Shown one piece after another: positions 43,369 to 55,545 of a DNA stretch of 64,000 bases; the first letter of the stretch is position 1, and each line of letters opens with the position of its first letter. Made by a program: the position numbers and the translations under genes. Under the pieces are notes generated by a model. It was given only the letters and a program-made list of their open reading frames with translations, searched no databases and was not told the DNA's origin. The stretch lies in the NCBI GenBank assembly GCA_947044405.1, contig CAMRHE010000652.1:383501-447500 (forward strand), written 5' to 3'. The DNA is from Leptodactylus fallax. Its lineage: Eukaryota; Chordata; Amphibia; Anura; Leptodactylidae.

Positions 43369-43399
43369 TTAACAAAGACATCTTTTTAAAGTTTAGAAA

Positions 43400-44627
43400 C
43401 AGCCCTAAGGCTCTCTTTCTGGTGTCGGGAGACTTCAACCACGCCTCTCCATCATCCACACTGCCCAGTTTCACACAGTATGTAACCTGCCACACAAGAG
43501 ACAACAAAACACTGGACTTGTTCTTTGCCAACGCGAGGGAGGCATATAACACATCAGCCCTACCGCGCCTGGGGAGATCAGATCACAACCTAGTACATCT
43601 CCGACCTGTGTACAAGCCACTTGTACGTAGAGAACCAGCTGTCACCCGCACAGTGAGGATATGGTCCGAGGAGAGTGATGAGGCTCTGAGGGATTGTTTT
43701 GACACAACCGCATGGGAAGTTCTGCAGGATTCTTATGGAGAAGATATAGAAGGACTCACACACTGCATAACGGACTACATTAATTTTTGTGTGGACAACA
43801 CAGTACCCACAAAAGTGGTGAGGTGCTTCTCCAACAACAAACCATGGATTAACTCTGATATAAAAACACTACTTAAGGAGAAAAAGATGGCATTCAGGAC
43901 AAGAGATAAGGAGGGGTTGAGGGAAGTACAAAAGGAGCTGAGGCATCAAATCAGGCAGGGAAAAGCCAGTTATAAAGAAAAAATGGAAAAGCAAATGGAA
44001 AGAAAAGACATAAGGGGGGTCTGGGAGGGGCTTAAGTCAATTTCGGGTCATAAACAGTCTGTCTGCCAGATTGAGACAGATGTTAATTGGCTTAATGAAC
44101 TAAACCTATTCTTCAACAGATTTGATCACACACCAGCTCCTCCCACCCCAGTATGTCCTTCAGCTCCCCCTACCACAATGACTTCACCCCATTCACCCCA
44201 TGCGGCTACTTCCCAACAGACCAGTAAATCCAGAAATCCATCTTTATCTGACCACAGTCTGACCTTCACACGGGCCCAGGTGAGGAAGGAGATGAAAAAG
44301 ATCAAGGTGGGAAAAGCCGCAGGGCCAGATGACATCAGTGCAAGGCTAATTAAGACTTGCGGGGACCAGCTGTGTGGTATAATTACATATATGTATAATA
44401 TGAGCCTGAGGCAGGAAATAGTCCCTGAATTATGGAAATCTTCTTGTGTGGTACCAGTTCCAAAGAAACCTCACCCTATGGACCTCAACGACTACAGACC
44501 TGTAGCACTGACATCCCACTTGATGAAGATCTTAGAGAGATTGGTTCTCACACATCTCCGCCCTCTAGTGAGCCCTGCTATGGACCCTCTCCAGTTTGCT
44601 TATCGGCCGGGGCGTTGGGGTAGATGA
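43400..44627 (+). pseudogene. LINE ORF2, endonuclease C-terminus and start of RT
   Basis: Visible in order: VSGDFNHASPSS and TLDLFFANAR with GRSDHNLVHL (end of the apurinic-type endonuclease), a Lys/Arg-rich linker, KIKVGKAAGPDDISARLIK, and the RT palm start VVPVPKKPHPMDLNDYRPVA to QFAYRPGR. A 1-nt frameshift near 44610 closes the frame. The upstream endonuclease residues are missing. The ATG available at 43287 lies in the adjoining TTAA element and is not a genuine start. Confidence 0.85.
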
Positions 44628-45684
44628 TGCCATCATCCACCTTCTGCACAGGGCTCTGTCTCACCTGGAGAAACCAGGGAACACAGTGAGAATAATGTTC
44701 TTTGATTTCTCCAGTGCTTTTAACACCATACAGCCCAGGTTATTGAGGGACAAGCTGGGCCTTGCTGGAGTGGACCACCACCTCTCCAACTGGATCCTAG
44801 ACTACCTCACAAATCGACCTCAATATGTGAGAGCCCGAGACTGTGTGTCAGGTACCGTGATCTGTAATACGGGGGCACCTCAGGGTACGGTTCTCGCCCC
44901 TTTCCTCTTCACACTGTACACTGCAGATTTTAGGTGCAACTCATCTAGCTGCTACCTACAGAAGTATTCTGACAACTCTGCAATAGTAGGTCTCATCACA
45001 GACGACGATGACAGGGAGTACAGAGAACTGAACCAGGATTTTGTGGACTGGTGCCACCGGAACCACCTGAAGATTAACGCGGGGAAGACCAAGGAGATGG
45101 TGGTGGACTTCCGCAAAGGCAGAAGCACCCCTAAACCAGTGGACATCCTGGGGACGGGCATCGAGATTGTGAACACCTATAAGTACCTGGGTTTCCTCCT
45201 TAATAATAAGCTGGGCTGGGCAGATCATATGGAGGTCCTGTACAGGAAGGGCCACAGCAGGCTTTACCTGCTTAGGAAGCTGAGAGCCTTTGTAATCCGG
45301 GGGGCACTTCTTAGGACTTTCTTCAACTCGGTAGTGGCATCAGCCATCTTCTTTGGAGTGGCCTGCTGGGGGAGCAGTATATCAACCAGGGACAGAAATA
45401 AACTTGACAAGCTGATTAGAAGGGCCAGATCTGTCCTGGGGAGCCCACTGGACCCAGTGCAGGTGGTGGGTGACAGAAGGATACTGTCCGTGGTGAGCTC
45501 CATGCAGAAGAAGAAGACCCATCCCATGCATGAGACTGTGATCGCGCTGAGTAGTACTGTCAGTGACCGACTGCTCCACCCTAGGTGTGAGAAGGAGCGC
45601 TATCGGAAGTCTTTCCTCCCCACCGCGGTTAGGCTGTACAACCAACACCGACCTAAGCGGAGATCATTACATACAGAGAACTGA
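44610..45684 (+). pseudogene. LINE ORF2, RT domain to C-terminus
   Basis: Continues the RT after the frameshift: MFFDFSSAFNTIQPRLL (motif A Asp), GAPQGTVLAPFLFTLYT (motif B), and KYSDNSAIVG (motif C). Motif C has Asn where the second catalytic Asp of xxDD is expected, so the enzyme would be inactive even in frame. The C-terminus has SDRLLHPRCEKERYRKSFLP and AVRLYNQH, a block shared by fish and frog L2-type elements. Stop at 45682-45684. Confidence 0.88.
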
Positions 45685-45882
45685 AATATCTCTCTGCCTG
45701 TTATATCCCCCCCCTCCTCTGCTACGTCCTATCTGTCTGTCTGCTATTAATGTAATGCCTCTCACCTTGGAACATTCCTGTACATGTTGTATTTGTATTT
45801 GTATCTGCTTATCTTTGCTGCTGTAACACACTGAATTTCCCCATTGTGGGACTATTAAAGGACTATTATTATTATTATTATT

Positions 45883-46009
45883 AAAAAGGTTCTGTCATTC
45901 GTTTCATACTGGTTTTCCTGCTGATACATTCCCTTTAATTAGTATTGGCAATTGTCTGTGTCCTTAAGAGGTTTATTAAAAGTCTGCCTATGAGCAATAA
46001 ACTCTGTAA
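45883..46009. other. Short TTAA-bounded segment and spacer
   Basis: TTAAAAAGGTTCTGTCATTC to GATACATTCCCTTTAA (about 45883-45938) looks like a very short TTAA-type foldback. The rest is spacer. Confidence 0.4.
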
Positions 46010-46230
46010 GGCTGAGGCTCCAGCTTGCGGAAACGCAGCTTTTTTTGTTGCTGATTTTGTTGCAGTTTTTTTTGAGCCAAAGCCAGGGGTGGATTGAGGA
46101 CAAGGTAGAAGTATCAGAACTTTCTAGATATTTTCCATTCCTTTTGCAGCCATTCTTGGCTTTTACTCAAAAAACTGCAACAAAATTTACAACAAAAAAA
46201 GCTGCGTTTCCGTAACGTGAGGCCTTAGCC
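46010..46230. mobile_element. TAA-flanked foldback MITE (PIF/Harbinger-like)
   Basis: 221 bp flanked by TAA (46007-46009, 46231-46233). Left GGCTGAGGCTCCAGCTTGCG, then GAAACGCAGC and TTTGTTGC. Right GCTGCGTTTCCGTAACG and TGAGGCCTTAGCC. The 3-bp TAA duplication fits PIF/Harbinger mobilisation. A half copy is at 8005-8095. Confidence 0.78.
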
Positions 46231-46406
46231 TAAAGAAAGTTTTTTATAATCCACTGAGAAAAAAAAAATAAGAAAAATTTTAAAAAACAGGACAATACAT
46301 GGCTTTAGTGAAAAATCCATTTTATTTTTATATTTTAAGCACAAAAGAAAAAGAGCAAAACATTTTACTGGAGGAATCTTTATAAAAATATATTATCCAG
46401 AGAAGG

Positions 46407-46448
<42 letters not shown>

Positions 46449-46714
46449 TGAATAAACCCTGAACTGGGATTGGTTGTTAATAACAATAAAGCCAGTTCTG
46501 CTAAACTAGAACCTCATGTCCGGCTATCACCAGGGAAATGTGCAGCAGTAAGAGGCAAATAATAGGAGCTGATGGGGTTCACCACCCACACACTGTCTCT
46601 ATAGTATGGAGCCTCTTTAGACCCTCAGAAAATAATTAGCAAAGACAACGGGGATGTAAGTATAAGACACAGGCCTCAGCTGTCCCTGACGTCACTCAGG
46701 AGACCAGAAGAGGT
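46231..46714. other. Unassigned sequence with (AT)n run
   Basis: An (AT)n microsatellite lies at about 46411-46446. No gene recognised. Confidence 0.5.
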
Positions 46715-46722
46715 CCAAAGAG

Positions 46723-47336
46723 CATACCTCCCAACTCTAAAAAACAGAAAGAGGGACACCCAGTTCTACTGTGACTCTGCCCATTCACATCCGTTTCTTT
46801 TGTACCCCCACACAGTATAATGCCCCTACAGTCACCCCCACATTATAATGTCATCCTCCTGGTGCTCCCACAGTTTACTGTCCACCTCCATCTGCCTCAG
46901 TTTAATGTCCACCTCATCAGACCCCACAGTCTAATGTCCCCTTCATCTCCCCCCCCCCCCACACACAGTCTAATGTCCCCTCAACTGAACCCCCAGTTTA
47001 ATGTCCCCCTCATCTGGCCACCCAGTTTAAGGTCTTCCTGCTGGTAACAAACCAGCAAAAGCACTCAAAAATAAAAAAAAAAACACTGCTCCTCCCCTCT
47101 CCTCTACCGCTCTGTCTGAGGTCTCGTCTCTCGGCGTCTTGAGAGAGGCAGGCGCAATGCGAGTGAAGAAATCACATCGCACCTACAGCTCCCAGGGCCG
47201 GGCATGCAGGTGGCAGAGTGATAAGGCAGGGGCTGTCTGCTGACGGCTCCAGAGAGGACGCAGATGAACTGAAGACGGGACATACCTCCAGCCGACTGGG
47301 ACAGTCTCGCTGAATCCGAGACGGTTGGGAGGTATG
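46723..47336. mobile_element. Non-autonomous hAT-like element (family F)
   Basis: 614 bp. Ends CATACCTCCCAAC and GTTGGGAGGTATG, perfect inverted repeats, flanked by perfect 8-bp duplications CCAAAGAG (46715-46722, 47337-47344). It holds a diverged minisatellite (46800-47030) and a palindromic right part. The hairpin at 19691-19757 is a compact relative. Confidence 0.87.
46800..47030. repeat. Diverged 30-bp-class minisatellite inside family F
   Basis: Degenerate units of the type CAGTTTAATGTCCCCCTCATCTG. A distant relation to the 31-bp family is possible but unproven. Confidence 0.6.
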
Positions 47337-47344
47337 CCAAAGAG

Positions 47345-47694
47345 GACTAGATCCGTGCCAGAGCCCAAGTTAAAGTGATTAATTCTATTCTTATATTTAC
47401 TCACTTCAGGTCTGAATAGCCCCAAGAGTATAAAAGTAGTGGCGAACCCTCAAATTTCTGGTTTGGCCAACCCCAAAATTGTTTGGACATTATACTGTGT
47501 GCAAGGGACGCTATGTGACATACTGTCACAGGGATCTTTGGCATGAATGGAGGGACCTCGCTTTCTGAACAGCCAAAGGTACCCTAAATCCACCTGAATG
47601 GTAAGTAATGAATGCAGCTTACCACTTGCTCCTTAAAAATAACTTAGCTTGGGGCCATTTTATTATAAGTGGTCGCACTGTGAGAGTCATTTTA
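47345..47694. other. Unassigned sequence
   Basis: No gene recognised. A short TTATACTGTGTGCAAGGGAC stretch (about 47490) resembles one 31-bp satellite unit. Confidence 0.4.
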
Positions 47695-47696
47695 TA

Positions 47697-48210
47697 CAGG
47701 GTGGGCCATAAGTATGGATACACCCAGATAAAATGGAAGTGGTTGCTGATATCACCTTACCGTTTGTGGCATATTAGTACATGGGAGGGGGGAAACATTT
47801 GAGGCCGGGTGACGCCCATGGCGGCCATCTGCAAAGCCGCCATTTTGGATTCAACTTTACGTTTTTCAATGGGAAGGGGGTCATGTGACACCTCAAACAC
47901 ATGTAGAATTGCACAAGAAAAACAATGGTGTGCTCATTTTTAACATAGCTTTATTCATTATTGAGTTATTGACACATTTATGACATGGAGCAACGACATT
48001 AACTCACTAAAGGATGTGCACAAAGTGCTGCCCATTGTGTTGAATTGTCAACGCGGTTCTCTTTTCACACTCTTGACACACCAAGAGCAAGGCTATGGTA
48101 TATTCCGTGAAGATCCGGGATGTGGGGCACCTGAAACAACGGATACAGGAGGCCTGTGGTAGCATTTCTTCTGCGGTATTGCTCTCGGTGTGTCAAGAAT
48201 GGGAGAAGAG
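47697..48210 (+). mobile_element. Mariner/IS630-type element fragment with transposase C-terminus
   Basis: Starts CAGGGTGGGCCATAAGTATG after TA, a terminus typical of a mariner/IS630-like family. A plus-strand frame at about 48090-48210 reads VYSVKIRDVGHLKQRIQEAC and ISSAVLLSVCQEWEKRM, the C-terminal helices of a mariner-type transposase. No DDE motif remains and the right end is missing. Confidence 0.65.
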
Positions 48211-48239
48211 AATGCTAAATCCTAGTGGGCTTTTTGCCG

Positions 48240-48490
48240 TCTACAGTATATGACACCTTTTTATGGCACCACCCACTTTTATGGCACCCACACAATATCT
48301 GACCCCTTTTTATGGCCCCCACGCAATATCTGACCCCCTTTTTTCGCCCCACACAGTATATGAACCATTTTTATGGCACGCACCACAATGTGACCCCTTT
48401 TTATGGACTCCACACCATATCTGACCCCTTTTTTTTATGGCCCCCACACAGTATATGACCCCCTTTTTAAAGCCGTGAATGACCCCCCCC
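48240..48490. repeat. 31-bp-class minisatellite, diverged
   Basis: About eight units of TATCTGACCCCTTTTTATGG plus CCCCCACACAG. Same period as the 31-bp family and partly similar (CCCCNACACAGTAT). Confidence 0.8.
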
Positions 48491-48800
48491 CCTTTTTGTT
48501 TCTTTTCACACACAACTTCCCCCCCAGCAACTAAAATTAGGAACCCCCGGCCTTCACCACAGAGTAGTGGCCAATAGGATCATGGACAGGTGAGGAAACA
48601 CTGTCTTGGCCCCTTCAGTGTGCACCGTAGCCGACTTGTACGTAGCATCCCGGCATTCTTCAGTGTTGGGACGTAACTGTAGTGCGTCGAGAGGTGAGTA
48701 AAAAATTTTTATTGCAATAAAACACGCAATAAGGCCATCCCCTACGGTTGCCTCATGGAAGGTGGGCCCCTGGGTAGAAGCCATGGACTTAATCACACTA
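48491..48800. other. Palindrome-like unassigned sequence
   Basis: GGACAGGTGAGGAAACACTG (about 48585) and CGAGAGGTGAGTAAAAAATT (about 48689) again show splice-donor-like foldback arms. Ends not resolved. Confidence 0.4.
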
Positions 48801-49372
48801 CAGCACCAGCACCTAGGGATCTAGTAGTGAGGTCTACACAGCATATACTATACAGGACACATGAGGTAGAAGCTCTGGACACCATCAGTCTACAGCACCA
48901 GCACCTAGGGATCTAGTAGTGAGGTCTACACAGCATATACTATACAGGACACATGAGGTAGAAGCTCTGGACACCATCAGTCTACAGCACCAGCACCTAG
49001 GGATCTAGTAGTGAGGGCTACACAGCATATACTATACAGGACACATGAGGTAGAAGCTCTGGACACCATCAGTCTACAGCACCAGCACCTAGGGATCTAG
49101 TAGTGAGGTCTACACATCATATACTATACAGGACACATGAGGTAGAAGCTCTGGACACCATCAGTCTACAGCACCAGCACCTAGGGATCTAGTAGTGAGG
49201 TCTACACAGCATATACTATACAGGACACATGAGGTAGAAGCTCTGGACACCATCAGTCTACAGCACCTAGGGATCTAGTAGTGAGGTCTACACATCATAT
49301 ACTATACAGGACACAGGAGGTAGAAGCTCTGGACACCATCAGTCTACAGCACCAGCACCTAGGGATCTAGTA
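48800..49372. repeat. 92-bp minisatellite
   Basis: About six nearly identical units with TCTACAGCACCAGCACCTAG, GGATCTAGTAGTGAGGTCTA and ACACATGAGGTAGAAGCTCT. One unit lacks CAGCACC. Confidence 0.95.
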
Positions 49373-49559
49373 GTGGAGTTTTCACACCATTGAGGTCACT
49401 TTCTTCTACCCACATAAACCTAGAAAAAAAAAAAGCAAAAACCAGAGGAGCGTCCAGATTTCCACGTGACAGCAAAAGCACAGGCCCCATGAAAAACAAA
49501 ACAGTGAACACAGCCCCTCATATTTTAAATGTTAGCTTCAATGAAACTGCCCCATTTGT

Positions 49560-51770
49560 CAAAGCTTGTACCCCCATTCCTCCCCATCTTCCTCACACAC
49601 AACCTGCACCCCCACATCCCCCCTTCTTGACCACACAAAGTCTGCACTTCCCACGTCCCTCCTCTTCCTCACACGCAGCCTGCACCCCCATCTTGCTCAC
49701 ACACGTGCACCCCCACATCCTCCCATCTTGTTCACACAGCCTGCACCCCCATCTTGCTCACACACAATGTGCACCCCCACATCCCCTCTTCTTGGTCACG
49801 CACAGCCTGCACCCCCACGTCGGCCCATCTTCCTCACACGCAGCCTGCACCCCCAGCTTGCTCACACACGTGCACTCCCACATCACGCACAGCCTGCACC
49901 CCCAGCTTGCTCACGCACTGCCTGCACCGCAGCTTGCTCACACACAACGTGCACCCCCCATCTTGCTCACACAAAACATGCACCCCCAGCTTGCTCACGC
50001 ACAACGTGCACCCCCATCTTGCTCACGCACAACGTGCACCCCCATCTTGCTCACGCACAACGTGCACCCCCATCTTGCTCACGCACAGCCTGCACCCCCA
50101 GCTTGCTCACGCACAGCCTGCACCCCCAGCTTGCTCACGCACAGCCTGCACCCCCAGCTTGCTCACGCACAACGTGCACCCCCAGCTTGCTCACGCACAA
50201 CGTGCACCCCCAGCTTGCTCACGCACAACGTGCACCCCCCAGCTTGCTCACGCACAACATGCACTCCCAGCTTGCTCACGCACAACATGCATCCCCATCT
50301 TGCTCACGCATAACGTGCATCCCCATCTTGCTCACGCACAGCCTGCACCCCCAGCTTGCTCACACACAGCCTGCACCCCCAGCTTGCTCACACACAGCCT
50401 GCACCCCCAGCTTGCTCAGGCACATCCTGCACCCCCAGCTTGCTCAGGCACAGCCTGGACTCCCCATCTTGATCACACAAAACGTGCACCCCCATCTTGT
50501 TCACACACAACGTGCACCCCCATCTTACTCACACACAACGTGCACCCCCCATCTTGCTCACACACAACGTGCACCCCCCATCTTGCTCACACACAGCCTG
50601 CACCCCCACGTCCCCTCTCTTGGTCACACACAGCCTACATGCCCACGTCCGCCCATCTTCCTCACGCACAGCCTGCACCCCCAGCTTGCTCACGCACAGC
50701 CTGCACCCCCCAGCTTGCTCACGCACAGCCTGCACCCCCAGCTTGCTCACGCACAGCCTGCACCCCCAGCTTGCTCACGCACAGCCTGCACCCCCAGCTT
50801 GCTCACACACAACGTGCACCCCCATCTTGCTCACACAAAACGTGCACCCCCAGCTTGCTCACACACAACGTGCACCCCCGATCTTGCTCACACACAGCCT
50901 GCACCCCCACATCCCCTCTCTTGGTCACACACAGCCTACACCCCCACGTCCGCCCATATTCCTCACACGCAGCCTGCACCCTCAGCTTGCTCACGCACAA
51001 CGTGCACCCCCAGCTTGCTCACGCACAACGTGCACCCCCAGCTTGCTCACGCACAACGTGCACCCCCAGCTTGCTCACGCACAACGTGCACCCCCAGCTT
51101 GCTCACGCACAACGTGCACCCCCAGCTTGCTCACGCACAACGTGCACCCCCAGCTTGCTCACACACAACGTGCACCCCCGATCTTGCTCACACAAAACGT
51201 GCACCCCCCATCTTCCTCACACGCAGCCTGCACCCCCAGCTTGCTCACGCTCAGCCTGCACCCCCAGCTTGCTCATGCACAGCCTGCACCCCCAGCTTGC
51301 TCACACAAAACGTGCACCCCCAGCTTGCTCACACACAACGTGCACCACCCATCTTGCTCACACACAGCCTGCACCCCCACATCCCCTCTCTTGGTCACAC
51401 ACAGCCTACACCCCCACGTCCGCCCATATTCCTCACACGCAGCCTGCACCCTCAGCTTGCTCACGCAAAACGTGCACCCCCAGCTTGCTCACGCACTACC
51501 TGCACCCCCATCTTGCTCACGCACAACGTGCACTCCCATCTTGCTCACGCACAACGTGCACCCCCCATCTTGCTCACGGATGTGCACCCCCCATCTTGCT
51601 CACACACAACATGCACCCCCATCTTGCTCACACACAACATGCACCCCCATCTTGCTCACACACGTGCACCCCCATCTTGCTCACGCACAGCCTGCACCCC
51701 CATGTCCCCCCAGCTTGCTCACACACAACGTGCACCCCCATGTCCCCCTCTTGTCTACTCCTTACCTTCC
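49560..51770. repeat. 28-bp minisatellite, open in all three plus frames
   Basis: About 78 units of CTTGCTCACGCACAACGTGC plus ACCCCCAG, with higher-order variants containing ACATCCCCTCTCTTGGTCAC. Since 28 leaves remainder 1 on division by 3, each frame reads the same 28-residue cyclic peptide (LLTHNVHPQLAHAQRAPPAC type) and none meets a stop for 462-761 codons. No gene structure supports translation. Confidence 0.95.
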
Positions 51771-51975
51771 GTCTCCATTGCCAGCAGCTTCCTCTGTAAC
51801 ACCGCACTGTGCTGTACAATCCAGAATAGCTCCGCCCACACAAGAGTCTGATCACGTGGTCATGACATCATCAGAGGTCCTTTAGCCTACTAGGATTTAG
51901 CATCTACCATGTGCTCAGCTCCCTCAGCCCCAAAACACATGTACAAGGAGGAGAGAGCAACTTACTGCACAAGAG
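51771..51975. other. Spacer between minisatellites
   Basis: Unique sequence. It ends CAAGAGGTAAGTGTAATG, a donor-like foldback arm running into the 36-bp array. Confidence 0.4.
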
Positions 51976-53942
51976 GTAAGTGTAATGTATGTATATATGT
52001 ACAGTGTGTATGTGTATGTAATGTGTGTATATATGTACAGTATGTGTGTGTATGTAATGTATGTATATATGTACAGTATGTGTATGTAATGTGTGTATAT
52101 ATGTACAGTATGTGTGTGTATGTAATGTATGTATATATGTACAGTGTGTATGTGTATGTAATGTATGTATATATGTACAGTATGTATGTGTATGTAATGT
52201 ATGTATATAGGTACAGTATGTATGTGTATGTAATGTATGTATATATGTACAGTATGTGTGTATGTAATGTATGTATATATGTACAGTGTGTATGTGTATG
52301 TAATGTATGTATATATGTACAGTATGTGTGTGTATGTAATGTATGTATATATGTACAGTGTGTATGTGTATGTAATGTATGTATATATGTACAGTATGTA
52401 TGTGTATGTAATGTATGTATATGTACAGTATGTGTGTGTATGTAATGTATGTATATATGTACAGTGTGTATGTGTATGTAATGTATGTATATATGTACAG
52501 TGTGTGTGTGTATGTAATGTATGTATATATGTACAGTGTGTATGTGTATGTAATGTATGTATATATGTACAGTATGTATGTGTATGTAATGTATGTATAT
52601 ATGTACAGTATGTATGTGTATGTAGTGTGTGTATATGTACAGTATGTGTGTGTATGTAATGTATGTATATATGTACAGTGTGTATGTGTATGTAATGTAT
52701 GTATATATGTACAGTATGTGTGTGTATGTAATGTATGTATATATGTACAGTGTGTATGTGTATGTAATGTATGTATATATGTACAGTATGTATGTGTATG
52801 TAATGTATGTATATATGTACAGTATGTGTGTGTATGTAATGTATGTATATATGTACAGTGTGTATGTGTATGTAATGTATGTATATATGTACAGTATGTA
52901 TGTGTATGTAATGTATGTATATATGTACAGTATGTACAGTGTGTATGTAATGTATGTATATATGTACAGTGTGTATGTAATGTATGTATATATGTACAGT
53001 ATGTATGTGTATGTAATGTATGTATATATGTACAGTATGTATGTGTATGTAATGTATGTATATATGTACAGTATGTATGTGTATGTATATATGTACAGTA
53101 TGTATGTGTATGTAATGTATGTATATATGTACAGTATGTATGTGTATGTAATGTATATATGTACAGTGTTTATGTGTATGTAATGTATGTATATATGTAC
53201 AGTATGGATGTGTGTGTAATGTGTGTATACATGTACAGTATGTGTGTATGTAATGTATGTATATATGTACAGTATGTATGTGTATGTAATGTATGTATGT
53301 AATGTATGTATATATGTACAGTGTGTATGTAATGTATGTATATATGTACAGTATGTATGTGTATGTAATGTATGTATATATGTACAGTATGTATGTGTAT
53401 GTAATGTGTGTATATATGTACAGTATGTATGTGTATGTAATGTATGTATATATGTACAGTATGTATGTGTATGTAATGTATGTATATATGTACAGTGTGT
53501 ATGTGTATGTAATGTATGTATATATGTACAGTATGTATGTGTATGTAATGTATGTGTATATGTACAGTATGTATGTGTATGTAATGTATGTATATATGTA
53601 CAGTATGTATGTGTATGTAATGTGTGTATATATGTACAGTATGTATGTGTATGTAATGTATGTATATATGTACAGTATGTATGTGTATGTAATGTATGTA
53701 TATATGTACAGTGTGTATGTGTATGTAATGTATGTATATATGTACAGTATGTATGTGTATGTAATGTATGTGTATATGTACAGTATGTATGTGTATGTAA
53801 TGTATGTATATATGTATAGTATGTATGTGTATGTAATGTATGTATATATGTACAGTGTGTATGTGTATGTAATGTATGTATATATGTACAGTGTGTATGT
53901 AATGTATGTATATATGTACAGTATGTATGTGTATGTAATGTA
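51976..53942. repeat. 36-bp minisatellite, array B left
   Basis: About 54 units of the satellite described at 526-1200. The long stop-free frames on both strands (up to 681 codons) are a property of the 36-bp period. Confidence 0.97.
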
Positions 53943-55544
53943 CAGTACAGACCAAAAGTTTGGACACACCTTCTCATTCCAAGAGTTTTCTGTATTTTCA
54001 TGACTATAAAAATTGTAGATTCACACTGAAGGCATCAAAACTATGAATTAACACATGTGGAATTATATACTTAACAACAAAGTGTGAAACAACTGAAAAC
54101 ATGTCTTATATTCTAGGTTCTTCAAAGTAGCCACCTTTTGCTTTGATTACTGCTTTGCACACTCTTGGCATTCTCTTGATGAGCTTCAAGAGGTAGTCAC
54201 CTGAAATGGTTTTCACTTCACAGGTGTGCCCTGTCAGGTTTAATAAGTGGGATTTCTTGCCTTATAAATGGGGTTGGGACCATCATTTGTGTTGCTCAGA
54301 AGTCAGGTGGATACACAGCTGATAGTCCTACTGAATGGAGTGTTAGAATTTGTATTATGGCAAGAAAAAAGCAGCTAAGTAAAGAAAAACGAGTGGCCAT
54401 CATTACTTTAAGAAATGAAGGTCAGTCAGTCCGAAAAATTGGGAAAACTTTGAAAGTGTCCCCAAGTGCAGTGGCCAAAACCATCAAGCGCTACAAAAAA
54501 ACTGGCTCACATGAGGACCGTCCCAGGAAAGGAAGACCAAGAGTCACCTCTGCTGCGGAGGATAAGTTCATCCGAGTCACCAGCCTCAGAAATCTCAGGT
54601 TAACAGGAGCTCAGATTAGAGACCAGGTCAATGCCACACAGAGTTCTAGCAGCAGACACATCTCTACAACAACTGTTAAGAGGAGACTGTGTGCAGCAGG
54701 CCTTCATGGTAAAATAGCTGCTAGGAAACCACTGCTAAGGACAGGCAACAAGCACAAGAAGAACACAAGGAATGGACATTAGACCTGTGGAAATCTGTGC
54801 TTTGGTCTGATGAGTCCAAATTTGAGATCTTTGGTTCCAACCACCGTGTCTTTGTGCGACGCAGAAAGGTGAACGAATGGACTCTACATGACTGGTTCCC
54901 ACCGTGAAGCATGGAGGAGGAGGTGTGATGGTGTGGGGGTGCTTTGCTGGTGACACTGTTGGGGATTTATTCAAAATTGAAGGAATACTGAACCAGCATG
55001 GTTACCACAGCATCTTGCAGCGGCATGCTATTCCATCCGGTTTGCGTTTAGTTGGACCATCATTTATTTTTCAACAGGACAATGACCTCAAACACACCTC
55101 CAGACTGTGTAAGGGCTATTTGACCAAGAAGGAGAGTAATGGGGTGCTACGCCAGATGACCTGGCCTCCACAGTCACCAGACCTGAACCCAATCCAGATG
55201 GTTTGGGGTGAGCTGGACCGCAGAGTGAAGGCAAAAGGGCCAACAAGTGCTAAGCATCTCTGGGAACTCCTTCAAGGCTGTTGGAAGACCATTTCAGGTG
55301 ACTACCTCTTGAAGTTCATCAAGAGTGTGCAAAGCAGTAATCAAAGCAAAAAATGGCTACTTTGAAGAACCTAAAATATAAGACATATTTTCAGTTGTTT
55401 CACACTTTTTTGTTAAGTATATAATTCCACATGTGTTACTTCATAGTTTTGATGCCTTCAGTGTGAATCTACAATTTTTATAGTCATGAAAATACAGAAA
55501 ACTCTTGGAATGAGAAGATGTGTCCAAACTTTTGGTCTGCATTG
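53943..55544 (+). mobile_element. Tc1-type element (copy T2), inserted in the 36-bp satellite
   Basis: 1602 bp between TA (53941-53942, 55545-55546), with the same ends and long inverted repeats as T1 (26886-28515). It splits one satellite array into two. Confidence 0.95.
54357..55365 (+). pseudogene. Tc1-type transposase, frameshifted (copy T2)
   Basis: Relative to the intact copy at 27300 it carries a 16-bp deletion near 54757 that shifts the frame, a 1-bp deletion near 54868, and an 11-bp deletion near 55331. DNDP is changed to DNDL at about 55081-55092. D157 lies in LWSDESKFE. The position of the catalytic Glu is Gln here too (CAG at 55195-55197). It cannot make a full transposase. Confidence 0.92.
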
Positions 55545-55545
55545 T

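Larger units (their letters stand above)
43372..45882 (+). mobile_element. 5'-truncated L2-type LINE with (ATT)n tail
   Basis: Begins inside the endonuclease domain just after the TTAA element and ends with GAATTTCCCCATTGTGGGAC, TATTAAAGGA and an (ATT)n run. The 3' sequence matches the fragment at 1461-1519. Assignment to the L2 group of the Jockey superfamily is by protein resemblance. Confidence 0.88.
48212..51903. other. Possible element bounded by inverted GCTAAATCCTAG ends
   Basis: ATGCTAAATCCTAGTGGGCT at 48212-48231 and its inverse AGCCTACTAGGATTTAGCAT at 51884-51903 match at 19 of 20 bases. No clear target duplication is seen, and the match stops after 20 bp. The same word occurs in the direct repeats at 40.6 and 42.4 kb. 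It may be a composite element or coincidence of dispersed repeats. Confidence 0.3.

Noticed and set aside
49390..51885. Long Pro/His/Thr/Cys-rich ORFs that could be taken for a mucin-like or metal-binding protein
   Set aside because: They come from the 28-bp satellite. There is no splice structure or unique coding flank, and all three frames give the same peptide.
51924..54001. Open frames of up to 681 codons on both strands with Tyr/Thr/Ile/His or Tyr/Val/Met repeats
   Set aside because: They are produced by the 36-bp satellite, whose period is a multiple of three. The same applies at 300-1278 and 55458-57903.
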